Shown here in pieces: positions 1 through 7,242 of a DNA stretch of 11,118 bases. The notes under the pieces were generated by a model. The model did not search any database. It worked only from the letters and a program-made list of their open reading frames with translations, and was not told the DNA's origin. A program made the position numbers and the translations under genes. The stretch's first letter is position 1. The number at the start of each line of letters is the position of its first letter. Source of the DNA: VRUE01 sp036406595 (GTDB taxonomy: Bacteria > Actinomycetota > Thermoleophilia > Solirubrobacterales > 70-9); the NCBI GenBank assembly GCA_036406595.1, contig DASXAR010000067.1, positions 1 to 11,118 of the forward strand, written 5' to 3'.

Positions 1-1
1 C

Positions 2-220
2 CAGCTGGTGATGATGAAGATGCTGGTCAACCAGTCCCTGTACGCGCAGGGCCTGCACCAGACCCAGTTGCTCGGGACCTTCTTCGACGGCATCGCGCGC
101 CACACCACCGAGGGGCACGAGTTCGTCAGGCGCGCCGCCGAGTCCGGCTTCCGCGAGGCGGTGCGAGACCGCGACGAGCCGTTCGGCGACCACGGCCTGG
201 AGGGTTTCGGTGTCGACTAG
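2..220 (+). CDS. Enoyl-CoA hydratase/isomerase family protein, C-terminal part (5' end outside window)
   Basis: The reading frame is open to the left edge, so only about the last 72 residues are present. The visible part contains KMLVNQSLYAQGLHQTQ, then an acidic-aromatic stretch (LLGTFFDGIARHTTEGHEF) and an amphipathic tail ending REAVRDRDEPFGD. This pattern is typical of the C-terminal helical trimerisation region of crotonase-fold enoyl-CoA hydratases, where helices such as 'EGHEF...A...GFREAVRDRD' close the active site. The catalytic oxyanion-hole and glutamate regions lie upstream and cannot be checked. Crotonases hydrate 2-enoyl-CoA in beta-oxidation, but other acyl-CoA isomerase or hydrolase activities are possible. 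The stop codon overlaps the start of the monooxygenase gene by 11 bases, which supports co-transcription. The internal GTG/ATG codons near base 8 are not the real start. Confidence 0.8.
   Translation, partial: QLVMMKMLVNQSLYAQGLHQTQLLGTFFDGIARHTTEGHEFVRRAAESGFREAVRDRDEPFGDHGLEGFGVD
199..204 (+). promoter_or_regulatory. Shine-Dalgarno GGAGGG that fixes the monooxygenase start
   Basis: GGAGGG lies five bases before GTG at 210, inside the end of the enoyl-CoA hydratase gene. It supports the GTG start and the 11-base overlap between the two genes, because no other good start lies ahead of the Rossmann motif. Confidence 0.6.
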
Positions 221-1697
221 GCGCTCCCGCTCGATCGCGGTCGTCGGCGGGGGGTTCGGCGGCATCGCCGCGCTGACCATGCTGCGCCGGGCCGGCCACG
301 CGGACGTGACCCTCTTCGAGCGCAGCGAGCGGGTCGGCGGGGTCTGGAACGACAACACCTATCCCGGAGCCGCATGCGACATCCCCTCGCACTTCTACGA
401 GCTCTCCTTCGCCCCGAACCCGCGCTGGTCGAGGCGCTATGCGCCGCAGGCTGAGATCCAGTCCTACCTCGAGGACGTGGCGCGAAGCCACGGCGTCGCC
501 GACCGGATCCGGACCGGCGTCGAGGTCGAATCCGCGCGGTGGGACGAGGGGAGGGGGCGGTGGCTGCTCGAGACGAGCGGCGGGCCCCACGAGGCGGAGG
601 TGCTGCTGACCGCCTGCGGCCAGCTCTCGGTGCCGAAGATCCCTCCGCTGCCCGGGCTCGAAGGCTTCACCGGCCCGGTCTTCCACACAGCCCGCTGGCC
701 GAAGCAGATCGATCTCGTCGGGAAGCGCGCCGCGGTGGTCGGCACCGGGTGCAGCGCGATCCAGGTGGTGCCCGCGATCCAGCCGATCGCCGAGCAGGTC
801 GACGTCTACCAGCGCTCGCCGGGTTGGACGGTCCCCAAGGGGGATTTCGCCTACCCGCCCTGGGCGCAGCGCCTCTTCGAGGCCGTGCCGGCCGTGCAGC
901 GCCTCGAGCGCGCCATCCTCCTCGGCCTCGCGGAGCTCGGCGCGGCCGCGATGACCAGGTACCGGCGGCTGCTGCCGCTGATCCGCCGCGTCTCGGAGCG
1001 ACAGATCACGAAGGCGATCGAGGACCCGGAGCTGCGCGAGAAGGTGACGCCGAGCGACGAGCTCGGCTGCAAGAGGATCATGCTCACCGACGACTGGTAC
1101 CCGACGCTGACAGAGCCGAATGTCGATCTGATCACCGAGCGGATCGCCGAGATCACCTCTGAGGGGATCCGGGGAGAGGCCGGCACCGAGCGGCCCGCAG
1201 ACGTGCTCATCCTTGCCACCGGCTTCGAGACCCACGCCTTCGTCGCCCCGATGGAGATATCCGGCCGCGGCGGCACCACCCTCGCCGAGGCCTGGGCGGA
1301 GGTAGCCCGCGCCTACCTGGGCCTCAGCGTCCCGGGGTTCCCCAACATGTTCCTTCTCTACGGCCCGAACACGAACGGGGGAACCGGCTCGGTGATCCAC
1401 ACGATCGAGTCGGGCATGCACCATGTCGTCGCCGCCCTCGCCGAGCTCGACCGGACCGGGTCCGATCGGATCGAGGTGCGGCGCGAGGCGGCGGACCGCT
1501 TCGACCGCGAACTGCGAGCCCGCCTGGAGGAGACCGTCTGGCACAGCGGCTGCACCAACTGGTACGTCGACGAGAACGGCAACGACCCCAGCCAGTGGCC
1601 CTGGCTCTACAGCACCTACCGGCGCCGCGCCCGGCGCCTCGAGCCGGGCGCCTACCGCGTCTGGAGCGGCGAGCGCCGAGCCGCGCCGGTCGGCTAG
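210..1697 (+). CDS. Flavin-containing monooxygenase, Baeyer-Villiger type (FAD/NADPH)
   Basis: This 495-residue protein has the full layout of a type I Baeyer-Villiger monooxygenase. The FAD-binding motif GGGFGG is at residues 13-18. The fingerprint FTGPVFHTARWP at 153-164 matches FxGxxxHxxxWP. The NADPH-binding motif GTGCSA is at 178-183, and ATGFE at 336-340 is the usual end of the second Rossmann region. The C-terminal stretch TNWYVDENGNDPSQWPW followed by a basic tail is also typical of the family. Family members insert one oxygen atom next to a carbonyl, turning ketones into esters or lactones with NADPH and O2; some act on long-chain or cyclic ketones. The substrate cannot be read from sequence. 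The gene overlaps the upstream enoyl-CoA hydratase and is followed 35 bases later by a thioesterase, suggesting use in breakdown of a hydrophobic carbon source. It is probably cytosolic: no signal peptide is visible. Confidence 0.9.
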   Translation: MSTRRSRSIAVVGGGFGGIAALTMLRRAGHADVTLFERSERVGGVWNDNTYPGAACDIPSHFYELSFAPNPRWSRRYAPQAEIQSYLEDVARSHGVADRIRTGVEVESARWDEGRGRWLLETSGGPHEAEVLLTACGQLSVPKIPPLPGLEGFTGPVFHTARWPKQIDLVGKRAAVVGTGCSAIQVVPAIQPIAEQVDVYQRSPGWTVPKGDFAYPPWAQRLFEAVPAVQRLERAILLGLAELGAAAMTRYRRLLPLIRRVSERQITKAIEDPELREKVTPSDELGCKRIMLTDDWYPTLTEPNVDLITERIAEITSEGIRGEAGTERPADVLILATGFETHAFVAPMEISGRGGTTLAEAWAEVARAYLGLSVPGFPNMFLLYGPNTNGGTGSVIHTIESGMHHVVAALAELDRTGSDRIEVRREAADRFDRELRARLEETVWHSGCTNWYVDENGNDPSQWPWLYSTYRRRARRLEPGAYRVWSGERRAAPVG

Positions 1698-1701
1698 ACG
1701 C

Positions 1702-1707
1702 TAGGGT
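1702..1707 (+). promoter_or_regulatory. Possible -10 element TAGGGT before the thioesterase gene
   Basis: TAGGGT fits the TANNNT pattern of actinobacterial -10 elements and lies in the 35-base gap before the GTG start at 1733. It would give a leader of about 20 bases. No recognisable -35 element is present. The same hexamer, or TAGGCT, recurs in two other gaps of this window. Confidence 0.3.
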
Positions 1708-1732
1708 CGCGCCGGGCCGACCCGAGGCAGCC

Positions 1733-2188
1733 GTGACCGACTCCCATCCACACCCCAGCTCGATGATCACCCCGGAGTCGGTGCGGGCCTTCCTGCCCGG
1801 CAGCTTCCCCGGCGATCTCGGGATCGAGCCGCTCGACATCGAGGATTCCCACGCCCGCGGCCGCATCGTCGCCGACCGGCGCCACCTCCACCCGGGAGGA
1901 TTCATCCACGGTGGCGTCTGGACCGCGCTGGGTGACACGGTCGCTGCCTGGGCGACCTTTCGGGTGATCCCGCCGGGTCACAACTTCACGACGATCGAGC
2001 TGAAGCTGAACGTCTTCGCGGCCGGCGTCGAGGGGGACGAGGTCGTCGCGGTCGCGGAGCCGCTCCACACGGGGAAGAGCACGGTGGTGATCGAGGTGCG
2101 GATGGAGCGGCGGCGGGAGGGCAGCGAGCCGCGCCTCGCCGCGAACCTGATCGTCAGCCAGTTTGTGCTGCCTCCTCGGGAGCGGTGA
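1733..2188 (+). CDS. PaaI-family hotdog thioesterase (acyl-CoA thioesterase)
   Basis: The protein is 151 residues from the GTG at 1733, the normal length for single-domain PaaI/YbgC-like hotdog thioesterases. The frame is open further upstream into the monooxygenase gene, but GTG 1733 is preceded by GAGG at a five-base spacing and follows a gap; ATG 1763 is an alternative. The sequence HPGGFIHGGVWTALGDT (about 53-69) contains the HGG turn (59-61) and the aspartate (D68) of the central hotdog helix that carries active-site residues in this family. TTIELKLNVFAAG (86-98) and the strand-rich C-terminus match the remaining beta sheet. Such enzymes hydrolyse acyl- or aryl-CoA to free acid and CoA. 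The likely role is release of CoA from products of the neighbouring acyl-CoA and monooxygenase steps. Substrate unknown. Its last 35 bases overlap the end of the convergent ATPase gene. Confidence 0.85.
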   Translation: MTDSHPHPSSMITPESVRAFLPGSFPGDLGIEPLDIEDSHARGRIVADRRHLHPGGFIHGGVWTALGDTVAAWATFRVIPPGHNFTTIELKLNVFAAGVEGDEVVAVAEPLHTGKSTVVIEVRMERRREGSEPRLAANLIVSQFVLPPRER

Positions 2189-4583
2189 CCGGCTCTTCCA
2201 GCCGTTCGATCTGGGGCAGGCGCCATAGCGCGCTGGCGATCGTCAGGCCGATCGCGGCGCAGAGCAGCGCCAGGAACCACTGAGTCGCGTCGAGCAGTTT
2301 GATGTCGAAGAAGTCGCGGGCTGGGGCTACGGCGAGGATGAATGCGTAGAGCGCCCCGAGGCCCGCGACCAGGGCGAGCATGTTGCTCTGGATCGCGATG
2401 TGCTCGCGGCCGGGCCCGCGCTCGAGCAGGAGCACGAAGCAGAGGCCGAGCACGATCAGGGTCGTCGTCGCTGCCGTCCGCCCCTCGGCCAGGGTGCCGC
2501 CGAAGACGGTGTCGACGAGGAAGAAGGAGAGGATCGAGCCGAATGCGGTCGCGAGGCCGGCCGGCACCGCGAAGGCGGCCAGCGCGCGCAGCAGGCGGCC
2601 GCGGTAGAGGGGCCCGTCGGAGGGCAGCAGGGCGAGCACGAAGGACGGGATCCCGATCGTCAGGAAGGCCGCCAGGGTCAGGTGCCTGGGCAGGAACGGG
2701 AAGGCGAAGCCGGGGACGGCCACCAGCAGGATCAGCGCGGCGGCGTAGACCGACTTGGTCAGGTAGAGACGGCCGAGCCGGTGGATGTTGCGGGCGATCC
2801 GGCGCCCTTCGGCGACGGCCTGCGGCAGGCGGGCGAATTCGTCCTCGAGCAGGACCACGTCTGCGACGCCTTTGGTCACCTGGGTGCCCGACCCCATCGC
2901 GACGGCGAGGCGTGCCTGCTTCAGGGCCGGCACGTCGTTGACCCCGTCGCCGATCATCGCCGTGTAGCGCCCGGCCGCCTTCAGCGCCGCGACCAGAGCT
3001 CGCTTCTGCTCGGGCGCGATCCGGCAGAAGATCGTGTGCCGCTGCGCGACCTCGGCCAGCTGCTCGGGATCCTCGGGCAGTTCGGGCCCGTCGATCACGG
3101 CGGCCTCGCGTGAGACGCCGACGGCGTAGGCCACCGCCGTCACCGTTGCCCGCGCGTCGCCCGAGATCAGCTTCAGCTCGATGCCCTCCTCGCGGATGAA
3201 GTCGATCGTCTCGGCGGCGTCGGGGCGGAGGGTCTCTTCGAGGACCACCAGGCAGAGCGGCGTGAGCTGCGGAGGGGCGGCCCCCGCCGGGTCCTCTGGC
3301 AGCGTCGCGGCGGACTGCCCGAAGGCGACGACACGACGACCGGCGGTCGTCTGCTCATCGAGCTTGCGGCTCAGCCCCGAGGGCAGCTCGAGCGCCCCGG
3401 ACTGCGCGAGGATGTCCGGCGCGCCCATCACGTAGGAGGTTCCGTCCATCGTGATTCCGCTCCACTTCCATTGGGAGGAGAACGGAACCTCCCCGCGCGC
3501 CCTGCGAGCCTTGGCGGGAAAGGCCTCGGCGATCGTCTCGAGGGTGCGGTTGCGGTCGCCGGCGCTCGCCGCGTAGCTCCCCAGGGCCGCCGTCGCCTCG
3601 TCGGGGTCGACGCCGTCGGCGACCTCGACGCCGAGCAGACGGAGCCGGCCGTCGGTGAGCGTGCCGGTCTTGTCGACGCAGATCGTGTCGACCGACGCAA
3701 GGCTCTCCGTGGCGCTCATCTGCTGGACGAGCGTCCTCTCGCGGGCGAGCCGCACCGCGGCCACGGCGAAGGTGACGCTCATCAGCAGCACGAGGCCCTC
3801 CGGGATCAGCGTCACCAGGCCGGCGGTGGCGGTTTGGGCGGCGTCGACCAGGTCGACGTTGCGGAGCTGGAAGGTGAGCAGGAGGAGGACGGCAAGCGGG
3901 ACCATCGCCCAGGTGCAGGCGACGATCACCCGGTTGACCTCCGCCTGCAGCGGCGATGGCGGGTGCCGGAATGCCTTCGCCTCGCCGGCCAGACGCCCGG
4001 CATAGCTCTCCTCGCGCACCGCGTCGACCAGATAGGAGCCGGAGCCCGATATGCAGAAGGAGCCGGAGAGGGCGCGGTCTCCCGCCTCCTTGCGGACGCC
4101 GTCCGCCTCGCCGGTCAGCATCGACTCGTCCAGGGTCATGCCGCGGCTCGAGACCGTCTCGCCGTCGGCCACCAGCTGATCGCCCGGCTCGACCGTGATC
4201 AGGTCGCCGGGCACGATCTCCTCGGCGCGGAGCTCCGCCTCCCTTCCGTCGCGGATCACCCTGGCATGCGGCGCCACCAGGACCGCCAGCTCGTCCAGAG
4301 TCCGCTTCGCCTTCAGCTCCTGGCGGATGCCGATGTAGGAGTTGATGATCGCGATCACTCCGAAGACCGCGTCGGCGACCAGGCCCAGCGAGAGGATCAG
4401 CACGAAGAAGATGCCGATGATCGCGTTGAAGAGCGTGAAGACGTTGCCGGCGACGATGCTCGAGACCGATCGCGAGGAGGTCTCAGAGGGCGGCCCGAGC
4501 TTTCGCAGGCGCGCCTTGGCCTCGCCGCTGGTCAGCCCCTGGGCGAGCCCGGCTTCGGCGGTGTCTGCGGCGCCGGCGGTCAT
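2154..4583 (-). CDS. ctpE: CtpE-like cation (probably Ca2+) transporting P-type ATPase
   Basis: This 809-residue protein is a complete P-type ATPase. It has LTGEA (156-160, actuator domain), an intramembrane PEGL (261-264) in the fourth membrane segment, phosphorylation motif DKTGTLT with D304, nucleotide-domain KWSG (373-376) and MGAPD (386-390), ISGD (473-476), and hinge motif GDGVND (545-550). Hydrophobic segments lie near 46-85, 217-238, 251-276 and in about six stretches between 607 and 790, giving roughly ten. There is no N-terminal CxxC metal-binding domain, and no CPC or SPC in the fourth segment, which argues against Cu/Zn/Cd pumps. Order and motifs (AGNVFTLFNAI near the N-terminus, VTLIPEGLVLLMS, LTKSVYAAALILL) closely resemble mycobacterial CtpE, a Ca2+ uptake ATPase of about 800 residues. 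Ion specificity is inferred from that resemblance. The gene starts at ATG 4581-4583, 29 bases from a divergent gene, and overlaps the thioesterase gene by 35 bases at its end. Confidence 0.9.
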   Translation of the reverse strand: MTAGAADTAEAGLAQGLTSGEAKARLRKLGPPSETSSRSVSSIVAGNVFTLFNAIIGIFFVLILSLGLVADAVFGVIAIINSYIGIRQELKAKRTLDELAVLVAPHARVIRDGREAELRAEEIVPGDLITVEPGDQLVADGETVSSRGMTLDESMLTGEADGVRKEAGDRALSGSFCISGSGSYLVDAVREESYAGRLAGEAKAFRHPPSPLQAEVNRVIVACTWAMVPLAVLLLLTFQLRNVDLVDAAQTATAGLVTLIPEGLVLLMSVTFAVAAVRLARERTLVQQMSATESLASVDTICVDKTGTLTDGRLRLLGVEVADGVDPDEATAALGSYAASAGDRNRTLETIAEAFPAKARRARGEVPFSSQWKWSGITMDGTSYVMGAPDILAQSGALELPSGLSRKLDEQTTAGRRVVAFGQSAATLPEDPAGAAPPQLTPLCLVVLEETLRPDAAETIDFIREEGIELKLISGDARATVTAVAYAVGVSREAAVIDGPELPEDPEQLAEVAQRHTIFCRIAPEQKRALVAALKAAGRYTAMIGDGVNDVPALKQARLAVAMGSGTQVTKGVADVVLLEDEFARLPQAVAEGRRIARNIHRLGRLYLTKSVYAAALILLVAVPGFAFPFLPRHLTLAAFLTIGIPSFVLALLPSDGPLYRGRLLRALAAFAVPAGLATAFGSILSFFLVDTVFGGTLAEGRTAATTTLIVLGLCFVLLLERGPGREHIAIQSNMLALVAGLGALYAFILAVAPARDFFDIKLLDATQWFLALLCAAIGLTIASALWRLPQIERLEEPVTAPEEAAQTG

Positions 4584-4597
4584 CAGCCGACATTCAA

Positions 4598-4603
4598 TAG
4601 GGT
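4598..4603 (+). promoter_or_regulatory. Possible -10 element TAGGGT before the LLM oxidoreductase
   Basis: TAGGGT ends nine bases before the ATG at 4613. With the usual spacing from -10 to start site, transcription would begin only a few bases before the ATG, so the mRNA would be nearly leaderless. The GAGG at 4606-4609 is only three bases from the ATG, too close to act as a normal ribosome-binding site. This fits leaderless translation, which is common in actinobacteria. No -35 element was recognised; the region upstream is ATPase coding sequence. Confidence 0.35.
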
Positions 4604-4612
4604 TCGAGGCGG

Positions 4613-5674
4613 ATGGCTCTGAAACTTGGACTCAACCTCGGCTACTGGGGGATCGGTCCGGCCGGCCAGGACGCCGTCGAGGTGGTCCAGGCCGCGGAGC
4701 GCGGAGGCTTCGAGTCGGTCTGGGCCGCCGAGTCCTACGGCTCCGACGTGGTGAGCGTTCTCGCCTGGCTTGCCGCGCAGACCGAGACGATCAACCTCGG
4801 CGCCGCGATCATGCAGGTGCCGGCACGCCCCCCCGCTGCCGCGGCGATGGCCGGCGCGACGATCGACAAGCTCTCCGGCGGCCGCTTCCTGTTCGGATTC
4901 GGGCCCTCGGGCCCGCAGGTGTCGGAGGGCTGGTACGGCGTTGCCTATCCGAAGCCGTGGGGGAGGACCCGCGAGTACGTCGAGGTCGTGCGCCAGATCA
5001 TCGCCCGCGAGGGCCCGCTTGAGCATCAGGGTGACCACTACACCCTTCCGCTACCCGGTGGGGAGGGTAAGGCGCTGAAGCTCAACTTCCACCCGGAGCG
5101 AAGCAGCATTCCCGTGTTCCTCGGCGCGATCGGGCGCAAGTCGGTCGAGCTGGCCGCCGAGATCGCCGACGGCTGGATCCCGATCTTCTTCAGCGTCGAC
5201 TCCTTCGAGCAGACCTGGGGCGAGCACCTCGAGGCGGGCTTCGAAAAGGGCGGACGGCAGCGCTCCGACCTCGAGGTCTCGCCGTCCCTGCAGGTCGCGA
5301 TCGACGGCGACCTCGAGGCGGCGAAGAGCGTCGTCAAGGCCGGGCTCGTCCTCTACTTCGGCGGCATGGGCAGCCGCAAGACCAACTTCTACGTCGATCT
5401 CGCCCACCGCTTCGGCTTCGGAGAGGTAGCCGACGAGGTGCAGCGGCGCTTCCAGGACGGCGACCGCGGCGGCGCCTTCGAGGCGATGCCCGACGAGATC
5501 GTCGAGGCGACCTCGCTGGTCGGCACCGAGCAGGAGGTCGCCGAGCGGGTCGAGCGCTTCCGGGGCGCCGGGGTCGATCGCCTCATCGTCTCCCCGGTGC
5601 ACGTCGAGCGCGACCAGCAGCTCCACACGATCGAGCGTCTCGCCTCGATCGCCGGGGTGGGGACGCCCGCCTAG
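4613..5674 (+). CDS. LLM-class (luciferase-like) F420-dependent oxidoreductase
   Basis: The 353-residue protein begins LKLGLNLGYWGIGP, the first strand of the luciferase-like TIM barrel. ESVWAAESYGSDVVSVLAWLA (about 35-55), INLGAAIMQVPARPP (about 60-74) and DKLSGGRFLFGFGPSGPQVSEGWYG (about 85-109) follow. The sequence IPVFLGAIGRKSVELAAEIADGWIP (about 165-189) is the classic late barrel element. This arrangement matches the actinobacterial LLM F420-dependent subgroup that includes M. tuberculosis Rv3520c-like proteins. Such enzymes transfer hydride between coenzyme F420 (or FMN in other members) and an organic substrate, which is unknown here. Use of F420 is inferred from subgroup likeness, not from a unique residue. 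The gene stands alone between the divergent ATPase and the transhydrogenase operon, 58 bases upstream of the latter. Confidence 0.87.
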   Translation: MALKLGLNLGYWGIGPAGQDAVEVVQAAERGGFESVWAAESYGSDVVSVLAWLAAQTETINLGAAIMQVPARPPAAAAMAGATIDKLSGGRFLFGFGPSGPQVSEGWYGVAYPKPWGRTREYVEVVRQIIAREGPLEHQGDHYTLPLPGGEGKALKLNFHPERSSIPVFLGAIGRKSVELAAEIADGWIPIFFSVDSFEQTWGEHLEAGFEKGGRQRSDLEVSPSLQVAIDGDLEAAKSVVKAGLVLYFGGMGSRKTNFYVDLAHRFGFGEVADEVQRRFQDGDRGGAFEAMPDEIVEATSLVGTEQEVAERVERFRGAGVDRLIVSPVHVERDQQLHTIERLASIAGVGTPA

Positions 5675-5684
5675 CCGCTTGCCT

Positions 5685-5690
5685 TAGGCT
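5685..5690 (+). promoter_or_regulatory. Possible -10 element TAGGCT of the transhydrogenase operon
   Basis: TAGGCT lies in the 58-base gap between the LLM gene and pntAA. It would place transcription start near 5697 and give a leader of about 35 bases. It resembles the TAGGGT found in two other gaps. No clear -35 element is seen. Confidence 0.3.
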
Positions 5691-5732
5691 CCCCCGCCGA
5701 AATGAGTGGAGTGAGCCGAGCCTGACGAATCG

Positions 5733-6851
5733 ATGAGGATTGGAGTTCCGAAAGAGACCGCCGAGGGGGAGCGTCGCGTCGCGCTCGTCCCTGACATCGT
5801 CGCCTCGCTGAAGAAAAGCGAGGGTCTCGACGTCGCCGTCGAGTCGGGCGCGGGCGAGGCTGCCGGGCATCTCGACGCCCAGTACGAGGCGGCGGGCGCC
5901 GAGGTCGGGGCTGCGGATGCCGCCTGGGAAGCAGACGTCGTCCTCCGGGTCGCGGTCCCGACGGCCGAGGAGATCGGCCGCCTCCGCTCTGGACAGATCC
6001 TGATCGGCCACCTCGCGCCGTGGACCTCGGCCGAGACCAACAAGGCCCTCGCAGCGGCGGGAGTGACCGGCTTCGCGATGGAGGCGATCCCCCGCACGAC
6101 GAGGGCGCAGGCGATGGACGCGCTCTCCTCGCAGGCGTCGGCCGCCGGGTACGCGGCGACGTTGATCGCGGCGCGCGAGTCGGGCCGCTTCTTCGGCATG
6201 ATGACCACCGCCGCCGGCACCGTCCCGCCGGCCAAGGTCCTGGTGCTGGGCGCAGGCGTCGCCGGCCTCCAGGCCGTGGCGACCGCGAAGCGCCTCGGCG
6301 CGATCGTGACCGGCTTCGACATCCGCCGCGCCGCCTGGGAGCAGATCGCCTCGCTCGGCGGCCGCCCGCTGGAACTCGACTTCATCCCCGACGCGGAGGG
6401 CGAGGGCGGCTACGCCCGGCCGCTCACCGACGAGGAGAACGAACAGGTGCGCGACGCGCTCGGCGAGAACGCGGCGAAACAGGACGTGATCGTCACCACC
6501 GCGGCGATCCCCGGCCGGCCCGCGCCGAAGCTGATCACCGCGGAGGCTGTGCGCAACATGCAGCCTGGCTCGGTGATCGTCGACCTCGCCGCAGAAACCG
6601 GCGGCAACTGCGAGCTGACGCAGGCGGGCGAGACGGTCGTCGAGGGCGGCGTCCGGGTGATCGGTCCGCGCAACCTCGCCAGCGAGATGCCGGTGCCCGC
6701 CTCCCAGCTCTACGCCAAGAACCTCGAGAACCTGCTCGGCCTGATGATCGGCGAGGACGGCTCTCTCAAGGTCGACTTCGAGGACGACATCATCGCCGCA
6801 GCCTGCATCACCCACGGCGGCGAGATCAGGAACGAGAAAGCGGCGCAATAG
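5733..6851 (+). CDS. pntAA: NAD(P) transhydrogenase alpha subunit, part 1 (domain I, NAD(H)-binding)
   Basis: This 372-residue protein begins MRIGVPKETAEGERRVALVPD, the standard start of alanine dehydrogenase/PntA-type domain I. The NAD-binding Rossmann loop is VLGAGVAGLQA with glycines at G173, G175 and G178, followed by FDIRR at the end of the second strand. MPVPASQLYAKNLENLL near the C-terminus is also characteristic. The protein ends before any membrane segment, so domain I is a separate soluble polypeptide, as in the three-subunit enzymes of Rhodospirillum and mycobacteria. It binds NAD(H) on the cytosolic face and exchanges hydride with NADP(H) bound to PntB, coupled to proton translocation. 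No strong Shine-Dalgarno lies just before the ATG. A seven-codon open frame (ATG 5702 to TGA 5725) sits in the leader, with no evidence that it is translated. pntAB follows after 22 bases. Confidence 0.95.
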   Translation: MRIGVPKETAEGERRVALVPDIVASLKKSEGLDVAVESGAGEAAGHLDAQYEAAGAEVGAADAAWEADVVLRVAVPTAEEIGRLRSGQILIGHLAPWTSAETNKALAAAGVTGFAMEAIPRTTRAQAMDALSSQASAAGYAATLIAARESGRFFGMMTTAAGTVPPAKVLVLGAGVAGLQAVATAKRLGAIVTGFDIRRAAWEQIASLGGRPLELDFIPDAEGEGGYARPLTDEENEQVRDALGENAAKQDVIVTTAAIPGRPAPKLITAEAVRNMQPGSVIVDLAAETGGNCELTQAGETVVEGGVRVIGPRNLASEMPVPASQLYAKNLENLLGLMIGEDGSLKVDFEDDIIAAACITHGGEIRNEKAAQ

Positions 6852-6857
6852 TGCGCC

Positions 6858-6865
6858 GGGAGGGG
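6858..6865 (+). promoter_or_regulatory. Strong Shine-Dalgarno GGGAGGGG of pntAB
   Basis: This purine run lies eight bases before the ATG at 6874 in the 22-base gap between pntAA and pntAB, and confirms that start. It is the strongest ribosome-binding site of the operon. Confidence 0.65.
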
Positions 6866-6873
6866 CCCAAGCC

Positions 6874-7242
6874 ATGAGCCTGATGACCGAGATCACGATC
6901 TTCGTCCTCGCCGCCTTCGTCGGCTTCGAGGTGATCTCGAAGGTGCCGACGACGCTGCACACGCCGTTGATGTCGCAGACCAACGCGATCCACGGCATCG
7001 TCATGCTCGGCGGGCTGATCGTCGTCGGCTTCGCCAACGACGGCCTCGAGTACGTGATCGGCACGATCGCGATCGCCTTCGGCACGATCAACATCGTCGG
7101 CGGCTTCATGGTCACCGACCGGATGCTCGGCATGTTCTCGAAAAGAAAGCCTGCCGCCTCCTCAGCCGCCCCCGGACGCGCAGCAGAGGAGGCGGCGGCT
7201 GATGGCCCGCGTCCGGGGGCGGCAGGGTCGGAGGACTCATGA
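6874..7242 (+). CDS. pntAB: NAD(P) transhydrogenase alpha subunit, part 2 (membrane)
   Basis: This small membrane protein of 122 residues has three hydrophobic segments at about 5-20, 40-54 and 59-80. The sequence TPLMSQTNAIHGIVMLGGLIVV is the conserved signature of the short PntA membrane part. It packs with the PntB membrane helices to form the proton channel (domain II). After VTDRMLGMFSKRK (about 80-92) it has a tail of about 30 residues rich in alanine, glycine and acidic residues, with no hydrophobic segment; family members usually end soon after the MF..K sequence. The tail is probably disordered and may simply reflect the pull of GC-rich coding sequence. Its TGA overlaps the ATG of pntB by four bases (ATGA), indicating translational coupling. 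Confidence 0.94.
   Translation: MSLMTEITIFVLAAFVGFEVISKVPTTLHTPLMSQTNAIHGIVMLGGLIVVGFANDGLEYVIGTIAIAFGTINIVGGFMVTDRMLGMFSKRKPAASSAAPGRAAEEAAADGPRPGAAGSEDS

Noticed and set aside
126..1544. 472-residue open frame on the minus strand
   Set aside because: It lies fully opposite the well-supported monooxygenase gene, shows no recognisable domain, and is rich in R, G, A, D and L as expected from antisense GC-rich codons.
2927..2936. CCGGCACGTC, ten bases identical to the palindrome arm
   Set aside because: It lies in the codons for the conserved GDGVNDVPAL motif of the ATPase, with no matching opposite arm or core nearby, so it is chance.
2154..4583. Copper or zinc P1B-type ATPase
   Set aside because: There is no CxxC N-terminal domain and no CPC/CPH/SPC motif in the fourth membrane segment; PEGL and overall layout fit CtpE-like Ca2+ pumps.
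3471..4622. 383-residue plus-strand open frame
   Set aside because: It is antisense to the P-type ATPase gene and lacks any motif; the ATPase motifs fix the true strand.
5583..7133. 516-residue open frame on the minus strand
   Set aside because: It is the antisense of pntAA and pntAB; the translated sequence has no family signature and low-complexity character.
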